Below, piece after piece: positions 17,629-27,865 of a stretch of DNA of 64,000 bases; positions within the stretch are counted from its first letter, which is position 1; each line of letters starts with the position of its first letter. Source of the DNA: Paracoccus aerodenitrificans (GTDB taxonomy: Bacteria > Pseudomonadota > Alphaproteobacteria > Rhodobacterales > Rhodobacteraceae); the NCBI RefSeq assembly GCF_027913215.1, contig NZ_CP115784.1, positions 2,108,001 through 2,172,000 on the forward strand. The letters are read 5' to 3'. The translations under genes and the position numbers were made by a program. The notes beneath the pieces are model-generated. The model did not search any database, was not told where the DNA came from, and saw nothing but the letters and a program-made list of their open reading frames with translations.

Positions 17629-18638
17629 CGACAGATATCAGACCTCTGATCGGCCTCGCCGCCGAGCGTCCCCTGACCCAAGGAGAGGCCGACGCAGCTT
17701 TCGCCGCGCTTTTCGAGGGGGCCGCAACCCCGGCCCAGATCGGCGGGCTTCTGATGGCGATGCGGGTCCGGGGCGAGACGGTCGATGAAATGGCCGCCGC
17801 AACCGGCGCGATGCGGGCAAGGATGCATCGGCTGAATGCCCCCGATGATGCGATGGATATTGTCGGCACGGGCGGAGACGGGCGGAAAACACTGAATATC
17901 TCGACCGCCGCGGCGCTTGTCGTTGCGGGTGCAGGTGTGCCGGTCGCCAAGCATGGCAACAAGGCGCTGTCCTCGAAATCCGGCTCTGCGGATGTGCTGT
18001 CAGAGCTGGGGGTCGACAGCATGGCAGCGCCCGAAAAATCGCAGTCGGCGCTGGATCAGGCCGGGCTATGCTTCATGATGGCGACGGTTCATCATCCGGC
18101 CATGCGTCATGTCGGACCGACCCGGGCCGAGCTTGGGACGCGGACCATCTTCAACCTGCTGGGACCGATGACCAATCCCGCCGGAGTCAAACGACAGCTT
18201 ACCGGCACATTCGACGCGAAATGGTGCCGTCCGATGGCAGCCACATTGCGCGAGATGGGGTCCGAGCATGTCTGGCTCATTCACGGCAGCGACGGCACGG
18301 ATGAGCTGGCAATTTCCGGCGGAAGCTTCGTTGTCGAGATGAAAGACGGCGATATCCGCGAATTCACCGTCACGCCCGAGAATGCGGGCCTGCAGCGCCA
18401 TGATTTCGCAGAGATCGTCGGCGGAGACGCCGCGCATAATGCCCGCGCCGTGCGGGAATTGCTAGACGGTGCGCATAACGGCTATCGCGATGCGGTGCTG
18501 CTGAATGCGGGTGCTGCGCTTCTGGTCGCCGGTCGGGTTTCGAATCTCAGGGACGGCGCGGTTCTGGCCGCCGAAAGCATCGATTCCGGTGCCGCGAAGG
18601 CCAGACTGGCCGCGCTTGCTGCGATCGTTCCCGCGTGA
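17625..18638 (+). CDS. trpD: Anthranilate phosphoribosyltransferase
   Basis: A 337-residue enzyme that joins PRPP to anthranilate. It shows [14 protein letters not shown] (81-94), [21 protein letters not shown], and the anthranilate/PRPP-binding [12 protein letters not shown] and [13 protein letters not shown]. The start overlaps the trpG stop (ATGA) and its stop overlaps the ung GTG start, so the three genes are translated as one coupled unit. Confidence 0.96.
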   Translation: MTTDIRPLIGLAAERPLTQGEADAAFAALFEGAATPAQIGGLLMAMRVRGETVDEMAAATGAMRARMHRLNAPDDAMDIVGTGGDGRKTLNISTAAALVVAGAGVPVAKHGNKALSSKSGSADVLSELGVDSMAAPEKSQSALDQAGLCFMMATVHHPAMRHVGPTRAELGTRTIFNLLGPMTNPAGVKRQLTGTFDAKWCRPMAATLREMGSEHVWLIHGSDGTDELAISGGSFVVEMKDGDIREFTVTPENAGLQRHDFAEIVGGDAAHNARAVRELLDGAHNGYRDAVLLNAGAALLVAGRVSNLRDGAVLAAESIDSGAAKARLAALAAIVPA

Positions 18639-19276
18639 CGCCGCCAGACGCCTGGGCCGATCTGCCCTTCTTCAGAAGCGACTGGCCGGCGATCCGCGAC
18701 AGGCTGGCCGGAACCGCATTCCTGCCCGGTCCCGAGGCGATCTTTCGCGCATTCGAACTGGTCGCGCCGGCTGATGTCCGGGTGGTCATTCTGGGTCAGG
18801 ACCCCTATCCGACGCCAGGCCATGCGGACGGGCTGGCTTTCTCGGTCACGCCGCAAACCGCCCTGCCCCGAAGCCTGAACAATATTTTCAAAGAGATGCA
18901 GGACGATGTTAATGTCGTTCCCGCCAGCGGAGACCTGTCGCATTGGGCCGGACAAGGCGTGTTGCTGCTGAATACTTCGTTATCCGTGCTTCCGGGTCAG
19001 GCGGGATGTCATGCGAAATGGGGATGGGATCGGCTGGCGCGTCAGGCCGTGGCCGAAGCGCAGCTTCACGGGCCTTTGGCATTCATTCTCTGGGGCAATC
19101 ATGCGCAGAAAGCTTTGGCGGGGCTGCCGCGCGAGGATGATCTGGTGATTGCAACCGCGCATCCCTCGCCACTTTCGGCAAGACGCGGCTTCTTCGGCTC
19201 GCGCCCGTTTTCGCAGGTCAATGACTGGCTGACCCGGCGCGGAGAACCGCAGATCGACTGGTCGGGCGAAGGCTGA
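18635..19276 (+). CDS. ung: Uracil-DNA glycosylase, family 1
   Basis: A 213-residue enzyme that removes uracil from DNA. It has the water-activating loop [18 protein letters not shown] (54-71; Asp56 catalytic) and the C-terminal [18 protein letters not shown] intercalation loop. The Tyr of the DPY motif is followed by Pro instead of the His of the E. coli enzyme. The GTG start overlaps the trpD stop. It ends a few bases before the convergent tetR gene. Confidence 0.93.
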   Translation: MTPPDAWADLPFFRSDWPAIRDRLAGTAFLPGPEAIFRAFELVAPADVRVVILGQDPYPTPGHADGLAFSVTPQTALPRSLNNIFKEMQDDVNVVPASGDLSHWAGQGVLLLNTSLSVLPGQAGCHAKWGWDRLARQAVAEAQLHGPLAFILWGNHAQKALAGLPREDDLVIATAHPSPLSARRGFFGSRPFSQVNDWLTRRGEPQIDWSGEG

Positions 19277-19283
19277 TCCCGGC

Positions 19284-19877
19284 TCAGGCCGCGTCGAGCA
19301 GCACGCGGAAACTTCGCAATGCCTCGGCGCAACGGGCGGCGATCTGTTCATCGGACGGCTCTGCCATGCCTCCAATCGCGCGGCGGATCTGCCAGTCGCC
19401 GATCAGCAGATTGACATACCAGCCCGCCGCCTCACTTGCCGAGCAGGTTTTCCCGGCGCTGATCCTCTCCATCAACCGTGAAATCAGCGGCATGACCGTG
19501 CCGCGCCCACCCGCCGAAATCGCCGCCCCAAGCCTGCCGGTGGAATCCGCCGCAGCAGCCCGGTTCAGCAACACCGCATGTTCCCCGAGAAGCATCTTCA
19601 GAAGAACCGGAGCCAGTTCGCTTAACGCTTCGAAAGGGTCGGTCGCATCTGATATCGCGACCTCAAGCATATCGCGGATATTGGCGGCATTATCCTGAAC
19701 CATCTGAAGAAACAGCCCGTCCTTGTCGCCATACCAGCGATAAAGAGTCTCATTCGACGCTCGGGCCGCTTTCGCAATCCGCAGCATCGAGCTGCCGCCA
19801 TAGCCGTGCTCGGCCAGCGAAACATAGGCCGATGCCGCGATTGCTTCATGCCGTTTCTGCCGATTTTCTTCTTTCAT
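19284..19877 (-). CDS. TetR/AcrR family transcriptional regulator
   Basis: About 197 residues. The N-terminal HTH (about 10-55) is KRHEAIAASAYVSLAEHGYGGSS..RIAKAA.ASNETLYRWYGDKDGLF, a clear TetR DNA-binding domain; the ligand-binding C-terminus is not recognisable by class. The ATG at 19877 starts the domain properly; earlier in-frame starts run through the AT-rich promoter region. It is divergent from the DUF1772 gene 88 bp away, the classic layout for a repressor and its target. Confidence 0.88.
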   Translation of the reverse strand: MKEENRQKRHEAIAASAYVSLAEHGYGGSSMLRIAKAARASNETLYRWYGDKDGLFLQMVQDNAANIRDMLEVAISDATDPFEALSELAPVLLKMLLGEHAVLLNRAAAADSTGRLGAAISAGGRGTVMPLISRLMERISAGKTCSASEAAGWYVNLLIGDWQIRRAIGGMAEPSDEQIAARCAEALRSFRVLLDAA

Positions 19878-19965
19878 CCGTATCCCGCATGCCGATTGAC
19901 ATAAAACGAACACATCTATACGCCAAAGTAAATACGTACATATAAATACGCTTACGGAGAGCATC

Positions 19966-20463
19966 ATGCGACTGACAACCATCACCGTGATTTTTCTGGC
20001 GCTGTTGCTGAATGCAGCAGTTTTCGGTTTCTTCTATGCTTGGGTGTGTTCGACCATGTGGGGGTTGGACCGGGCTGACCCGCGCACCGCCATCGCAGCC
20101 ATGCAGGCAATGAACGCATCGGTCAGGAATATCGTCTTTTTCCCCGCCTTTTTCCTGACTCCGGTCGCGCTTGCCGCCGCCGCCATATTGCTGCGCAGCC
20201 AGAACGGGCCATCCGTCGCGTTCGGCATCGCGGCGGCGGTCTATCTGTTCGGCGGGCTGATCCTGACCATGACCGTCAATGTACCGATGAATGAGGCTTT
20301 AGCCGTAATCACCCCACCGCAGGACATGGAGGAAGCCGAAAAGATCTGGCGCGATTATTCCCGGCCCTGGCAGCTCTGGAACCAGCTTCGCACGGTATTT
20401 TCCGGCCTGTCCTTCCTGATCGCGCTTTACGGTGTCTGGCTGATCGACCGCGCAAGGCTCTGA
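19966..20463 (+). CDS. DUF1772 (anthrone oxygenase-like) membrane protein
   Basis: A 165-residue protein with four hydrophobic segments (about 5-27, 52-72, 82-104, 140-160) and the DUF1772 pattern (AIAAMQAMNASVRN, TMTVNVPMNEAL, RDYSRPWQLWNQLRT). Some relatives are called anthrone oxygenases, but most are uncharacterised membrane proteins. It starts after CGGAGAG, and the divergent TetR gene is probably its regulator (inference from layout). The AT-rich gap between them (19878-19965) contains TAAATACGTACATA, a weak palindrome that might be the operator. Confidence 0.75.
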   Translation: MRLTTITVIFLALLLNAAVFGFFYAWVCSTMWGLDRADPRTAIAAMQAMNASVRNIVFFPAFFLTPVALAAAAILLRSQNGPSVAFGIAAAVYLFGGLILTMTVNVPMNEALAVITPPQDMEEAEKIWRDYSRPWQLWNQLRTVFSGLSFLIALYGVWLIDRARL

Positions 20464-20514
20464 TCGCCCAACCGGGGCTTTCCTTGCCGCAGAGCCGGGA
20501 TTAAGATCTTGCGC

Positions 20515-21303
20515 ATGGATATTCTGGACAAGATCAAAACCTATAAGCTGGAGGAGATCGCCGCGGCAAAAGCCGCCCGCCCCCTCTCCGGGATCGAAGC
20601 AGAAGCCCGCGCGGCCGATCCGCCGCGCGGCTTTGCCCAGGCTTTGCGCGAGAAAGCGCGGACGGGCTATGCGCTGATTGCCGAAATCAAGAAGGCCAGC
20701 CCGTCCAAAGGGCTGATCCGTGAGGATTTCGATCCCCCCGCGCTTGCCCGCGCCTATCAGGCGGGCGGGGCGGCCTGCCTGTCTGTGCTGACGGACACGC
20801 CCTCTTTTCAGGGTGCGCCGGAGTTCCTGTCAGCCGCCCGCGCCGCCGTGGATCTTCCCGTGCTGCGCAAGGATTTCCTCTATGACACATATCAGGTCGC
20901 CGAAGCCCGAAGCTGGGGCGCGGATGCCATCCTGATCATCATGGCCTCGGTCAGCGATACTCTGGCAGCCGAGCTTGAGGACGCCGCCGCGCATTGGGGC
21001 ATGGACGCGCTGATCGAGGTGCATGACGGCGAAGAACTCGACCGTGCATTGCGGCTGAAATCGCCCCTGATCGGCGTGAATAACAGGAATCTCAAGACGT
21101 TTGAGCTTGATCTCTCTGTAACTGAAACGCTTGCAGCCGGACTGCCCGGTGACAGGGATCTGGTGTGCGAAAGCGGTCTGTTCGAAAAAGCCGATCTGGA
21201 CCGGATGGCACAGGCCGGAGCGCGGCGTTTTCTGGTCGGCGAAAGCCTGATGCGGCAGCCGGACGTCACTGCCGCGACACGCAGCCTGCTTGGTGCGGCA
21301 TGA
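20515..21303 (+). CDS. trpC: Indole-3-glycerol phosphate synthase
   Basis: About 262 residues, a single-function TIM-barrel enzyme that closes the indole ring. Motifs: [17 protein letters not shown] (catalytic Lys and phosphate site), [45 protein letters not shown], and [12 protein letters not shown] at the phosphate-binding end. The ATG at 20515 is chosen over an in-frame TTG at 20509. It is separated from trpD by ung, tetR and the DUF1772 gene, and overlaps moaC by 4 bp. Confidence 0.95.
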   Translation: MDILDKIKTYKLEEIAAAKAARPLSGIEAEARAADPPRGFAQALREKARTGYALIAEIKKASPSKGLIREDFDPPALARAYQAGGAACLSVLTDTPSFQGAPEFLSAARAAVDLPVLRKDFLYDTYQVAEARSWGADAILIIMASVSDTLAAELEDAAAHWGMDALIEVHDGEELDRALRLKSPLIGVNNRNLKTFELDLSVTETLAAGLPGDRDLVCESGLFEKADLDRMAQAGARRFLVGESLMRQPDVTAATRSLLGAA

Positions 21304-21770
21304 GCCTGACGCATTTCGACAGCCAGGGTCAGGCGCATATGGTGGATGTCTCGGGCAAGCCCGCGACCGCCAGAGAGGCCGTCGCTGAGGGCTGTGTCAT
21401 CATGGCACCGGAAACGCTGAAACTGGTCCGGGACGGGGCAGCCAAGGGCGATGTGTTGGGCGTCGCCCGGCTTGCGGGCATCATGGGCGCGAAACGCACC
21501 TCCGATCTGATCCCCCTCTGCCATCCGCTGCCGGTGACAAAAGTTGCGCTTGATCTGGTCCCCGACGATAACCTGCCCGGTATCCGCGTGACCGCAACCG
21601 TCCGCACCTCCGGTCAGACCGGAGTCGAGATGGAGGCGCTGACAGCGGTCTCGACGGCCTGCCTGACAGTTTACGACATGCTCAAGGCGGCCGAAAAGGC
21701 GATGCGCATCGAAAGTATCCGGCTCCTGCGGAAATCGGGCGGTAAATCAGGCGATTACGAGGCAAAATGA
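21300..21770 (+). CDS. moaC: Cyclic pyranopterin monophosphate synthase
   Basis: A 156-residue enzyme of the first committed step of molybdenum cofactor synthesis. It has the family pattern [33 protein letters not shown] (with the conserved His and Cys), [24 protein letters not shown] and [12 protein letters not shown]. The ATGA overlap with trpC sets the start. The trpC-moaC-moeA order is conserved in Rhodobacteraceae. Confidence 0.96.
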   Translation: MSLTHFDSQGQAHMVDVSGKPATAREAVAEGCVIMAPETLKLVRDGAAKGDVLGVARLAGIMGAKRTSDLIPLCHPLPVTKVALDLVPDDNLPGIRVTATVRTSGQTGVEMEALTAVSTACLTVYDMLKAAEKAMRIESIRLLRKSGGKSGDYEAK

Positions 21771-22942
21771 TCACGGTTGACGAGGCTCTGACACGAGTTC
21801 TGGCACTGGCGCACCCTGTCCGGTCAGAGCGCGTGCCTCTGACCGAAGCTCTGGGCCGCGTATTGGCCGAGCCTGTGCAGGCACAGCTTACCCAGCCCCC
21901 TTTCGACACAGCCGCGATGGATGGCTATGCGCTGAGACAGACCGACCGCAATGATCCTCTGGAAGTCATCGGCGAAGCCGCCGCAGGGAGGCCTTGGAAA
22001 GGCGAGGCAAGTCCCGGAACGGCAATCCGGATTTTCACCGGCGCACCCGTCCCCGCGGGCTATGACATGGTCGCCATGCAGGAGGATGTCACGCGGGACG
22101 GCCCGATCATCCGCGTCGGCGCAGAGGCCGGGAAAACCCATATCCGGCTGAAAGGCGCGGATTTCACGGCCGGGACCGGCTTCGATCCGCACCGGCCATT
22201 GACCCCTCGCGATATCGGGCTGATCGCGGCTATGAACGTGGCAGAACTGACGATCGCCCGGCGGCCCAAAGTCGCCATCATCGCCGGAGGGGATGAGCTT
22301 GTTCCTCCCGGATCGCTGCCCGGCCCCGGTCAGATCATCTGCTCGAACGATATCGCCATTGCAGGCATCGCCCGGCTGGCAGGCGCAGAGGCTGAATGCC
22401 TGCCGATTGCACAGGACACGCTGGAAAGCCTTCGCGACAGGTTCCGCCGCGCCGCCGATGCGGATCTGATTGTCACGATCGGAGGCGCTTCGGTCGGGGA
22501 TCACGATCTGATCGGGAAACTCACCGAAGAGCTGGGGATGGAGCGTGCGTTCTATAAGGTCGCGATGCGTCCGGGAAAGCCGCTGATCGCGGGAAGAATC
22601 GGTGGTTCCGCGATGATCGGGCTGCCCGGAAATCCTGTCTCCTCAATCGTCTGCGCTGAAATCTTCATGCGGCCCTTGCTAAGGAAAATGCAGGGCCTGC
22701 CCCCGGAAAACCCCGTCCGGTCGGGTCGTCTGGGAACGGATCTTCCGGCGGAGGGCGACCGCCAGCATTATCTGCGTGCCCACCTGACGCAACAGGATGG
22801 TGAGACCGTCGTGACACCTGTCAACGATCAGGATTCAGCCCGGCTTGGCTTGCTTGCCCATGCAGACGCATTGCTGATCCGGCCAGCCTGCGATCCTGCC
22901 AGCAAAACAGGCGATAAAATCCAGTTTCTGGCCCTTGGTTAA
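21767..22942 (+). CDS. moeA: Molybdopterin molybdenumtransferase
   Basis: A 391-residue MoeA that inserts molybdate into adenylylated molybdopterin. Domains in order: MoeA N-terminal ([37 protein letters not shown]), the molybdopterin-binding domain ([48 protein letters not shown]), and a C-terminal beta domain. The start overlaps the moaC stop. It is followed by the lexA promoter region. Confidence 0.95.
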   Translation: MITVDEALTRVLALAHPVRSERVPLTEALGRVLAEPVQAQLTQPPFDTAAMDGYALRQTDRNDPLEVIGEAAAGRPWKGEASPGTAIRIFTGAPVPAGYDMVAMQEDVTRDGPIIRVGAEAGKTHIRLKGADFTAGTGFDPHRPLTPRDIGLIAAMNVAELTIARRPKVAIIAGGDELVPPGSLPGPGQIICSNDIAIAGIARLAGAEAECLPIAQDTLESLRDRFRRAADADLIVTIGGASVGDHDLIGKLTEELGMERAFYKVAMRPGKPLIAGRIGGSAMIGLPGNPVSSIVCAEIFMRPLLRKMQGLPPENPVRSGRLGTDLPAEGDRQHYLRAHLTQQDGETVVTPVNDQDSARLGLLAHADALLIRPACDPASKTGDKIQFLALG

Positions 22943-22972
22943 TCATATTTTTACCTTCACCGTTGCAAAGAG

Positions 22973-23012
22973 TTGACGGATTCTGGGTTTCATGCCAGAA
23001 CATTACCTGAAC
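22973..23012 (+). promoter_or_regulatory. lexA promoter with LexA (SOS) box
   Basis: GAAC-ATTACCT-GAAC (22998-23012) is a perfect GAAC-N7-GAAC direct repeat, i.e. GTTC-N7-GTTC on the other strand, the known LexA operator of alphaproteobacteria. It lies where the -10 region should be, about 20 bp after a TTGACG -35-like hexamer (22973-22978) and 22 bp before the lexA start. LexA bound here would block its own transcription. Confidence 0.85.
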
Positions 23013-23034
23013 AGTGATGCAACAGGCCCGGAAC

Positions 23035-23733
23035 ATGCTGACAAAAAAGCAGATCGAACTTCTCGAATTCATCCATAAGCGGATGGAACGGGATGGCGTC
23101 CCCCCATCCTTCGATGAAATGAAGGTTGCACTTGATCTGCGATCGAAATCCGGTATCCATCGCCTTGTCACGGCACTTGAGGAACGCGGCTTCATTCGAC
23201 GGCTTCCTCACCGCGCCCGTGCGCTTGAAATCATCCGGCTTCCCGACAGCATGGCCAAACCATCAGGTGGCTTCACTCCCGAAGTCATTTCGGGCGATCG
23301 CCGCGCAGAGCCGACACCACCGCGCCGCGCGATGAGTGTCAGCGTACACGCGATGGACCTGCCGGTCATGGGCCGCATCGCGGCAGGCGTTCCGATTGAA
23401 GCCATTTCCGAGGTATCGCATCACGTTGCCGTTCCCGGCAGCATGATATCCGGTCGTGAAAGCCATTATGCTCTCGAAGTCAAAGGCGACTCGATGATCG
23501 ACGCCGGAATCAATGATGGCGATATCGTGGTTATTCGCGAACAGGATGCGGCCCAGAATGGCGATATTATCGTCGCTTTGGTGGAGGGCCATGAAGCGAC
23601 ACTGAAATATTACCGCCGCAAGGGCGCGATGATCGCGCTTGAAGCCGCCAATCCCGCCTATGAGACCAGAATAATTCCCGAAGATCAGGTGAAAGTGCAG
23701 GGTCGGCTTGTCGGGCTGATCCGCAGCTATTGA
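23035..23733 (+). CDS. lexA: SOS repressor LexA
   Basis: 232 residues. The N-terminal winged helix is [17 protein letters not shown]...PPSFDEMK with recognition helix [18 protein letters not shown]. The C-terminal S24 self-cleaving domain has the Ala117-Gly118 scissile bond in MGRIAAGVP, Ser153 in [10 protein letters not shown], and Lys191 in EATLKYY. The Met at 23035 matches LexA proteins of relatives; an ATG at 23014 would add seven residues and lie only 2 bp past the operator. The LexA box directly upstream indicates autoregulation. Confidence 0.95.
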   Translation: MLTKKQIELLEFIHKRMERDGVPPSFDEMKVALDLRSKSGIHRLVTALEERGFIRRLPHRARALEIIRLPDSMAKPSGGFTPEVISGDRRAEPTPPRRAMSVSVHAMDLPVMGRIAAGVPIEAISEVSHHVAVPGSMISGRESHYALEVKGDSMIDAGINDGDIVVIREQDAAQNGDIIVALVEGHEATLKYYRRKGAMIALEAANPAYETRIIPEDQVKVQGRLVGLIRSY

Positions 23734-24053
23734 TCGGGGTGGTGTTTTCCGGATACGGGGCCGGTGGTGGGATTAAGGGACTTATTTGAATGGTTTCCGG
23801 GTCAAATCTTACGCCGATGAAGCCAATTCTACTGATCATGCATGCGATTGCCTGATTGAATATCATTCAGGGCAGAGGCTTCGCCTAGTCTGACTGTTTT
23901 TTACGATCCAGATCAGCCCAATTAGCGGATGTGTCGATAAGCTTGCTGATCTGCCTGCATCATCGTTTATCTTGACGGCATAGCACACCGCGGTCCGCTC
24001 TAATCGAACCGCACCTGATCGCAGAAGTCCGCTACCCTGAGGCCACCAAAATA
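23734..24053. other. 320-bp intergenic region without a recognised gene
   Basis: Lies between the convergent ends of lexA (+) and the CorC-like gene (-). It is more AT-rich than its surroundings, with no convincing ORF, tRNA, intrinsic terminator with U-tract, or repeat. Relatives often have comEC, gltX or gltA after lexA, so this may mark a rearrangement joint (inference). Confidence 0.4.
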
Positions 24054-24995
24054 TCAGACAGCCTCACTTGCCGCTGCCATCTGTTCCGTTTCGGATGACG
24101 GCAGGCGCAGGCGGACGCGCTTGATGCGGCGGGGGTCGGCGTCGACAACCTCGAATTCCGCGCCGGAATCATGCGGGATGACTTCTCCCCGGACCGGGAC
24201 ACGACCCGTCAGCATGAAGATCAGACCGCCAAGCGTGTCGATATCGTCTTCCTCTTCACCCGGGGCCAGTCTAAGACCGGTTTCCTGTTCCAATTCATCC
24301 AGCGGTGCACGCGCCTGGATCAGCCACTGGCCGGGATTTTCAGCCACCCAGAGGCCGCCCTCAACCTCGTCGTGTTCATCCTCGATTTCGCCGATGACCT
24401 GCTCAATCAGGTCCTCAATCGTGACCAGACCATCCACCCCACCATATTCGTCAATGACCAGAGCCATATGAATCCGGTCCTTCTGCATCTGCTGAAGCAG
24501 AACCCCGATCGGCATGGAAGGCGGCACGTAAAGCAGCGGCCGTAGCATGGGACGCAGGGTGAAACGCCCGCCGGGTTTCGCGCCGAAGCCGTGTTTCAGC
24601 GCCAGATCCTTCAGATGTATCAGCCCGACCGGGCTGTCCAGAGTCCCACGGAACACGGGAATCCGGGTAAATCCATGTTCGCGGAACATCTCGACCAGTT
24701 CATCCAGCAAGACATTGATCGGTGCAGCGACAATCTCGACCTTCGGAATTGCCACATCGTCAACGCGCATTCTGCGCAGATTGACCATGCCGGGCGCAAC
24801 CGGATCAGGTGCGCGGTGTTCTTCGGGGATTGCATTCTCGTCATCCGAGGAACCGAACGCATCCCATAACCGTCCCAGAAACCCGCGAGGGGCGGGAAGA
24901 TCGCGGCTCTCTCCTCCGGCACCCTCTGCCCATCCCGCGGAATCGGCACCGGATTCGGCGGAAGAGCCGTTACTTCGGGACGGATCGCTGTTCAT
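24054..24995 (-). CDS. CorC/HlyC-like CBS-domain protein
   Basis: A 313-residue soluble protein of the hemolysin C/CorC family. It has an acidic N-terminal region, two CBS domains (MRVDDVAIPKVEIVA...LLDELVEMFREHGFTRIPVFRGTLD and about 150-210 with MQKDRIHMALVIDEYGGVDGLVT), and a C-terminal CorC/transporter-associated domain (QARAPLDELEQETGL..... DIDTLGG). It is linked to Mg2+/Co2+ efflux or membrane-protein homeostasis in relatives. The start overlaps the ybeY stop. The lnt gene usually found next is not here. Confidence 0.88.
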   Translation of the reverse strand: MNSDPSRSNGSSAESGADSAGWAEGAGGESRDLPAPRGFLGRLWDAFGSSDDENAIPEEHRAPDPVAPGMVNLRRMRVDDVAIPKVEIVAAPINVLLDELVEMFREHGFTRIPVFRGTLDSPVGLIHLKDLALKHGFGAKPGGRFTLRPMLRPLLYVPPSMPIGVLLQQMQKDRIHMALVIDEYGGVDGLVTIEDLIEQVIGEIEDEHDEVEGGLWVAENPGQWLIQARAPLDELEQETGLRLAPGEEEDDIDTLGGLIFMLTGRVPVRGEVIPHDSGAEFEVVDADPRRIKRVRLRLPSSETEQMAAASEAV

Positions 24996-25480
24996 TGGTC
25001 TCTCTCTTGATAGGGATCTGATATGCCGAGCGGGGCAAGAACAGAACGCTCGGCAGCTTCCATGGTTTCGGCATCGCTGTCATCCACATGATCATAGCCT
25101 GCCAGATGAAGCATCGCATGCACCAGAAGATGAGTGACATGGGCATCAAATTGCTTGCCCTGCGTCTCGGCCTCGCTGACGCAGCGATCATAGGAAATCG
25201 CGATATCCCCCAACTCGTCGGTGTCGGGCAGAGGCGGCTTTGCGCCGGGCTCGCGTTCGGCATGTTCGACCGCAGGCCATGACAGGACATTGGTCGGACG
25301 CGGCTTGCCGCGAAAATCGGCGTTCAGCGCGGCGATGCGGGTATCGTCGCAGCCCATCACGCAGATATCGGCATCCATCCCAAGCCATGCCAGTGTGGAG
25401 CGCCCTGCCCTTTCGGCCAGTTCCTCCAGCCCCGCATCATCCCATCGGTCATCCTCGATGACGACGTCGATCTCAGCCAT
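24992..25480 (-). CDS. ybeY: Endoribonuclease YbeY
   Basis: 162 residues. The single-strand RNase is needed for 16S rRNA 3'-end maturation and late 70S quality control. The zinc site HAMLHLAGYDH supplies His121, His125 and His131. RPTNVLSWP and LGDIAISYDRC are also typical. The start at 25480 gives the usual N-terminus and overlaps the phoH stop by 8 bp; the longer open frame to 25576 lies inside phoH. Confidence 0.93.
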   Translation of the reverse strand: MAEIDVVIEDDRWDDAGLEELAERAGRSTLAWLGMDADICVMGCDDTRIAALNADFRGKPRPTNVLSWPAVEHAEREPGAKPPLPDTDELGDIAISYDRCVSEAETQGKQFDAHVTHLLVHAMLHLAGYDHVDDSDAETMEAAERSVLAPLGISDPYQERDQ

Positions 25481-26633
25481 TGCTGCGACCCGACGATCCG
25501 GGAGCGCGGCGCGGAACATAGCCGCCGCGCGGCTCCGCCTCACCCCGCGCAAGGGCGTCGGCATCTGCGGCATCATATGCCTCGATGATCCGGGCTACGA
25601 GATGGTGACGCACCACATCCTTCGCGGTGAAATAGTTGAAGCTGATGCCCTTGATCCCCGCGAGGATCTTTTCCGCATCGACCAGCCCCGATTGCGTCCC
25701 ACGCGGCAGGTCGATCTGGGACCGGTCGCCCGTGATCACCATGCGCGAGCCTTCGCCCAGACGGGTCAGGAACATCTTCATCTGCATGGTCGAGGCATTC
25801 TGGGCCTCATCCAGCACCACGAACGCATTGGAGAGTGTACGGCCACGCATAAAGGCGAGCGGAGCGATCTCGATGCGTTTTTCCTCCATCAGCTTGGCAA
25901 GCTGTTTTCCCGGCAGGAAATCGTTCAGCGCATCGTAAAGCGGTTGCATATAGGGATCGACTTTTTCCTTCATATCGCCGGGCAGAAAGCCAAGCCGCTC
26001 ACCTGCCTCGACGGCAGGACGCGACAGGATGATGCGATCAACATGGCCGCCGATCAGCATCGTGACCCCGGCGGCAACCGCGAGATAGGTCTTGCCGGTG
26101 CCTGCCGGACCGATGCCGAACGCCATCTCATTGGCGAAAAGATTGCGAACATAGTCCTTTTGCGCATCCGTACGCGGCTCGACCGTCTTTTTCCGGGTGC
26201 GCAGTTCGATTGCGCCGCTGCTGAACATCTCAAGCTGCTCATCCGGCGACAGCGATGCCGGTTCGGCATCTGGACCCATCCGCAACGCCGCGTCGATTTC
26301 TGCCGCGCCGACGGGGCGCCCCTGTTCAAGCCGGGCGTAGAGACCCTGCAATAATTGCGCCGCTTCTGTCTGGGCGGCCGCGTCACCGACAACGGCAAGC
26401 AGATTGCCCCGGCGCAGAACATGCACGTTCAGCGCGGATTCGATCTGCTGAAGATGTTTGTCGGCAGGGCCGCAAAGCTCTATCAGAAGGCGGTTATCGG
26501 GAAATTCCAGCAGCGTTTCGCCCTGCATATCAGCGGAATGCGCGGTGGCGTCGGGTGCGGTCGGGGTCAGGCCCAATGAAGTCTCCGGTCTGGTGGGTCC
26601 GCTCATGGTGGGGTGCATTGCAGCGTTAGACAA
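25473..26633 (-). CDS. phoH: PhoH family ATPase
   Basis: A 386-residue (PhoL-type) ATPase. It has an N-terminal KH-like region (ADKHLQQIESALNVHVLRRGN), Walker A GPAGTGKT (165-172), Walker B VVLDEAQNAS, and the motif FLTRLGEGSRMVITGDRSQIDLP. The phoH-ybeY-corC order is widely conserved and points to RNA metabolism. The start is uncertain: a TTG at 26633 or ATGs at 26618 and 26606 are all possible. miaB, usually upstream, is missing here; alr lies upstream instead. Confidence 0.9.
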   Translation of the reverse strand: MSNAAMHPTMSGPTRPETSLGLTPTAPDATAHSADMQGETLLEFPDNRLLIELCGPADKHLQQIESALNVHVLRRGNLLAVVGDAAAQTEAAQLLQGLYARLEQGRPVGAAEIDAALRMGPDAEPASLSPDEQLEMFSSGAIELRTRKKTVEPRTDAQKDYVRNLFANEMAFGIGPAGTGKTYLAVAAGVTMLIGGHVDRIILSRPAVEAGERLGFLPGDMKEKVDPYMQPLYDALNDFLPGKQLAKLMEEKRIEIAPLAFMRGRTLSNAFVVLDEAQNASTMQMKMFLTRLGEGSRMVITGDRSQIDLPRGTQSGLVDAEKILAGIKGISFNYFTAKDVVRHHLVARIIEAYDAADADALARGEAEPRGGYVPRRAPGSSGRSNG

Positions 26634-26692
26634 GACCCTGCGCGAAAAACCCGTCAGCTGTTACAAAAACTTCATCTTTCGGTAGCCGGAGA

Positions 26693-27721
26693 TCACAGAT
26701 ATTCGCGCTTATAGCGGTTTCCAAGCGAGGTCAGCACCTCATAGCCAATCGTTCCGATGATTCCGGCGACAGCATCCACGGTCTGAAGTGGCGACAGAAG
26801 ATCGAGCGCAGCCGGGATTTCCTCAAGTGCTGAGACATCAACGGTGATCAGGTCCATCGACACGCGGCCAAGAACAGGGCAGCGGATCTTTCCGGCCAGA
26901 AGATTGAGCCTTGGCACATCGCCATCCGACGAAAGCGCCCGGTGGATCCCGTCAGCATAGCCTGCCGCGACGGTTGCAACCCGCGTGGGCTGCTGCGCCG
27001 TCCATGTGTTGCCGTAACCGACCGTTTCGCCCGGCAGCACGTCGCGCGTCTGGATCACCGGCAGCGACAGGGTGACAACCGGTTGCGCGTCGCTGAATGG
27101 CTGTCCGCCATACAGGCCGATACCCGGCCGGATCAGGTCGAAATGATATTCCGCCCCCAGCAGAACGCCTCCCGTCGCTGCAAGGCTGCGCATTGCGGTC
27201 ACGCCCTGCGTCATCTCGCGGAAGGCCACAAGCTGGTTTGCGTTCATCGGATGCCCCGGCTCATCCGCGCAGGCCAGATGCGACATGACCAGCACGGGAT
27301 TCTGAGCAAGAATTTCCTGTTTCAGCCCGGCCCACTCCCCCGACTCCATGCCAAGCCGGTTCATGCCGGTATCAAGCTGAATGCCGAAAGGCCTGTCCGG
27401 GCGCATTGCACGATCGCGGAAATATTGCCCGGGGCTGTTCAGAAGCGGGATCGCATCGCCAGGATCAGCCCCCTCCATATGGCCCGACAAGACGAAAATC
27501 CGCGCCTCCGCTCCGACCGCCTGCCGGACCGGAGCCACCTCAGAGGCCAGGGCCACGAAGAAATCCCGCGCTCCGGCCTCGAACAGGGCAGCAGCGATCT
27601 CCCCGGACCCCAGACCATAGCCGTTTGCCTTGACGACAGCCGCCGCCCGCGACCCCGGCGCATGGGAGGCGAGCGCACGATAATTCGCCTTCAGAGCGGA
27701 AAGATCAATTTGCAGAACCAT
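26693..27721 (-). CDS. alr: Alanine racemase
   Basis: A 342-residue PLP enzyme that makes D-alanine for peptidoglycan. The PLP lysine is Lys31 in [12 protein letters not shown]. Other landmarks are [38 protein letters not shown], the second-domain ETVGYGNTW, and [12 protein letters not shown]. The ATG at 27721 gives the normal N-terminus; the frame stays open far upstream only because it runs antisense to pccB. It is divergent from pccB. Confidence 0.93.
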   Translation of the reverse strand: MVLQIDLSALKANYRALASHAPGSRAAAVVKANGYGLGSGEIAAALFEAGARDFFVALASEVAPVRQAVGAEARIFVLSGHMEGADPGDAIPLLNSPGQYFRDRAMRPDRPFGIQLDTGMNRLGMESGEWAGLKQEILAQNPVLVMSHLACADEPGHPMNANQLVAFREMTQGVTAMRSLAATGGVLLGAEYHFDLIRPGIGLYGGQPFSDAQPVVTLSLPVIQTRDVLPGETVGYGNTWTAQQPTRVATVAAGYADGIHRALSSDGDVPRLNLLAGKIRCPVLGRVSMDLITVDVSALEEIPAALDLLSPLQTVDAVAGIIGTIGYEVLTSLGNRYKREYL

Positions 27722-27865
27722 ATCCTGCGAATGCGCCGCGATGTCCCGGAGGTCAAGAGTTATGACTGCCCGCAGCACCTGCACAGGGGCAATAGCGACG
27801 GAATTTCGGTTTGTTCCGCCGGAAGCTTTAGGTAATGGTTGAAGAAATCCGGGCCGGGGTAAGGA

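Noticed and set aside
19928..19952. Possible TetR operator or direct repeat AAATACG-N7-AAATACG in the tetR/DUF1772 gap
   Set aside because: The repeats are direct and the only palindrome (TAAATACGTACATA) matches at 5 of 7 positions per arm, too weak to call as a site.
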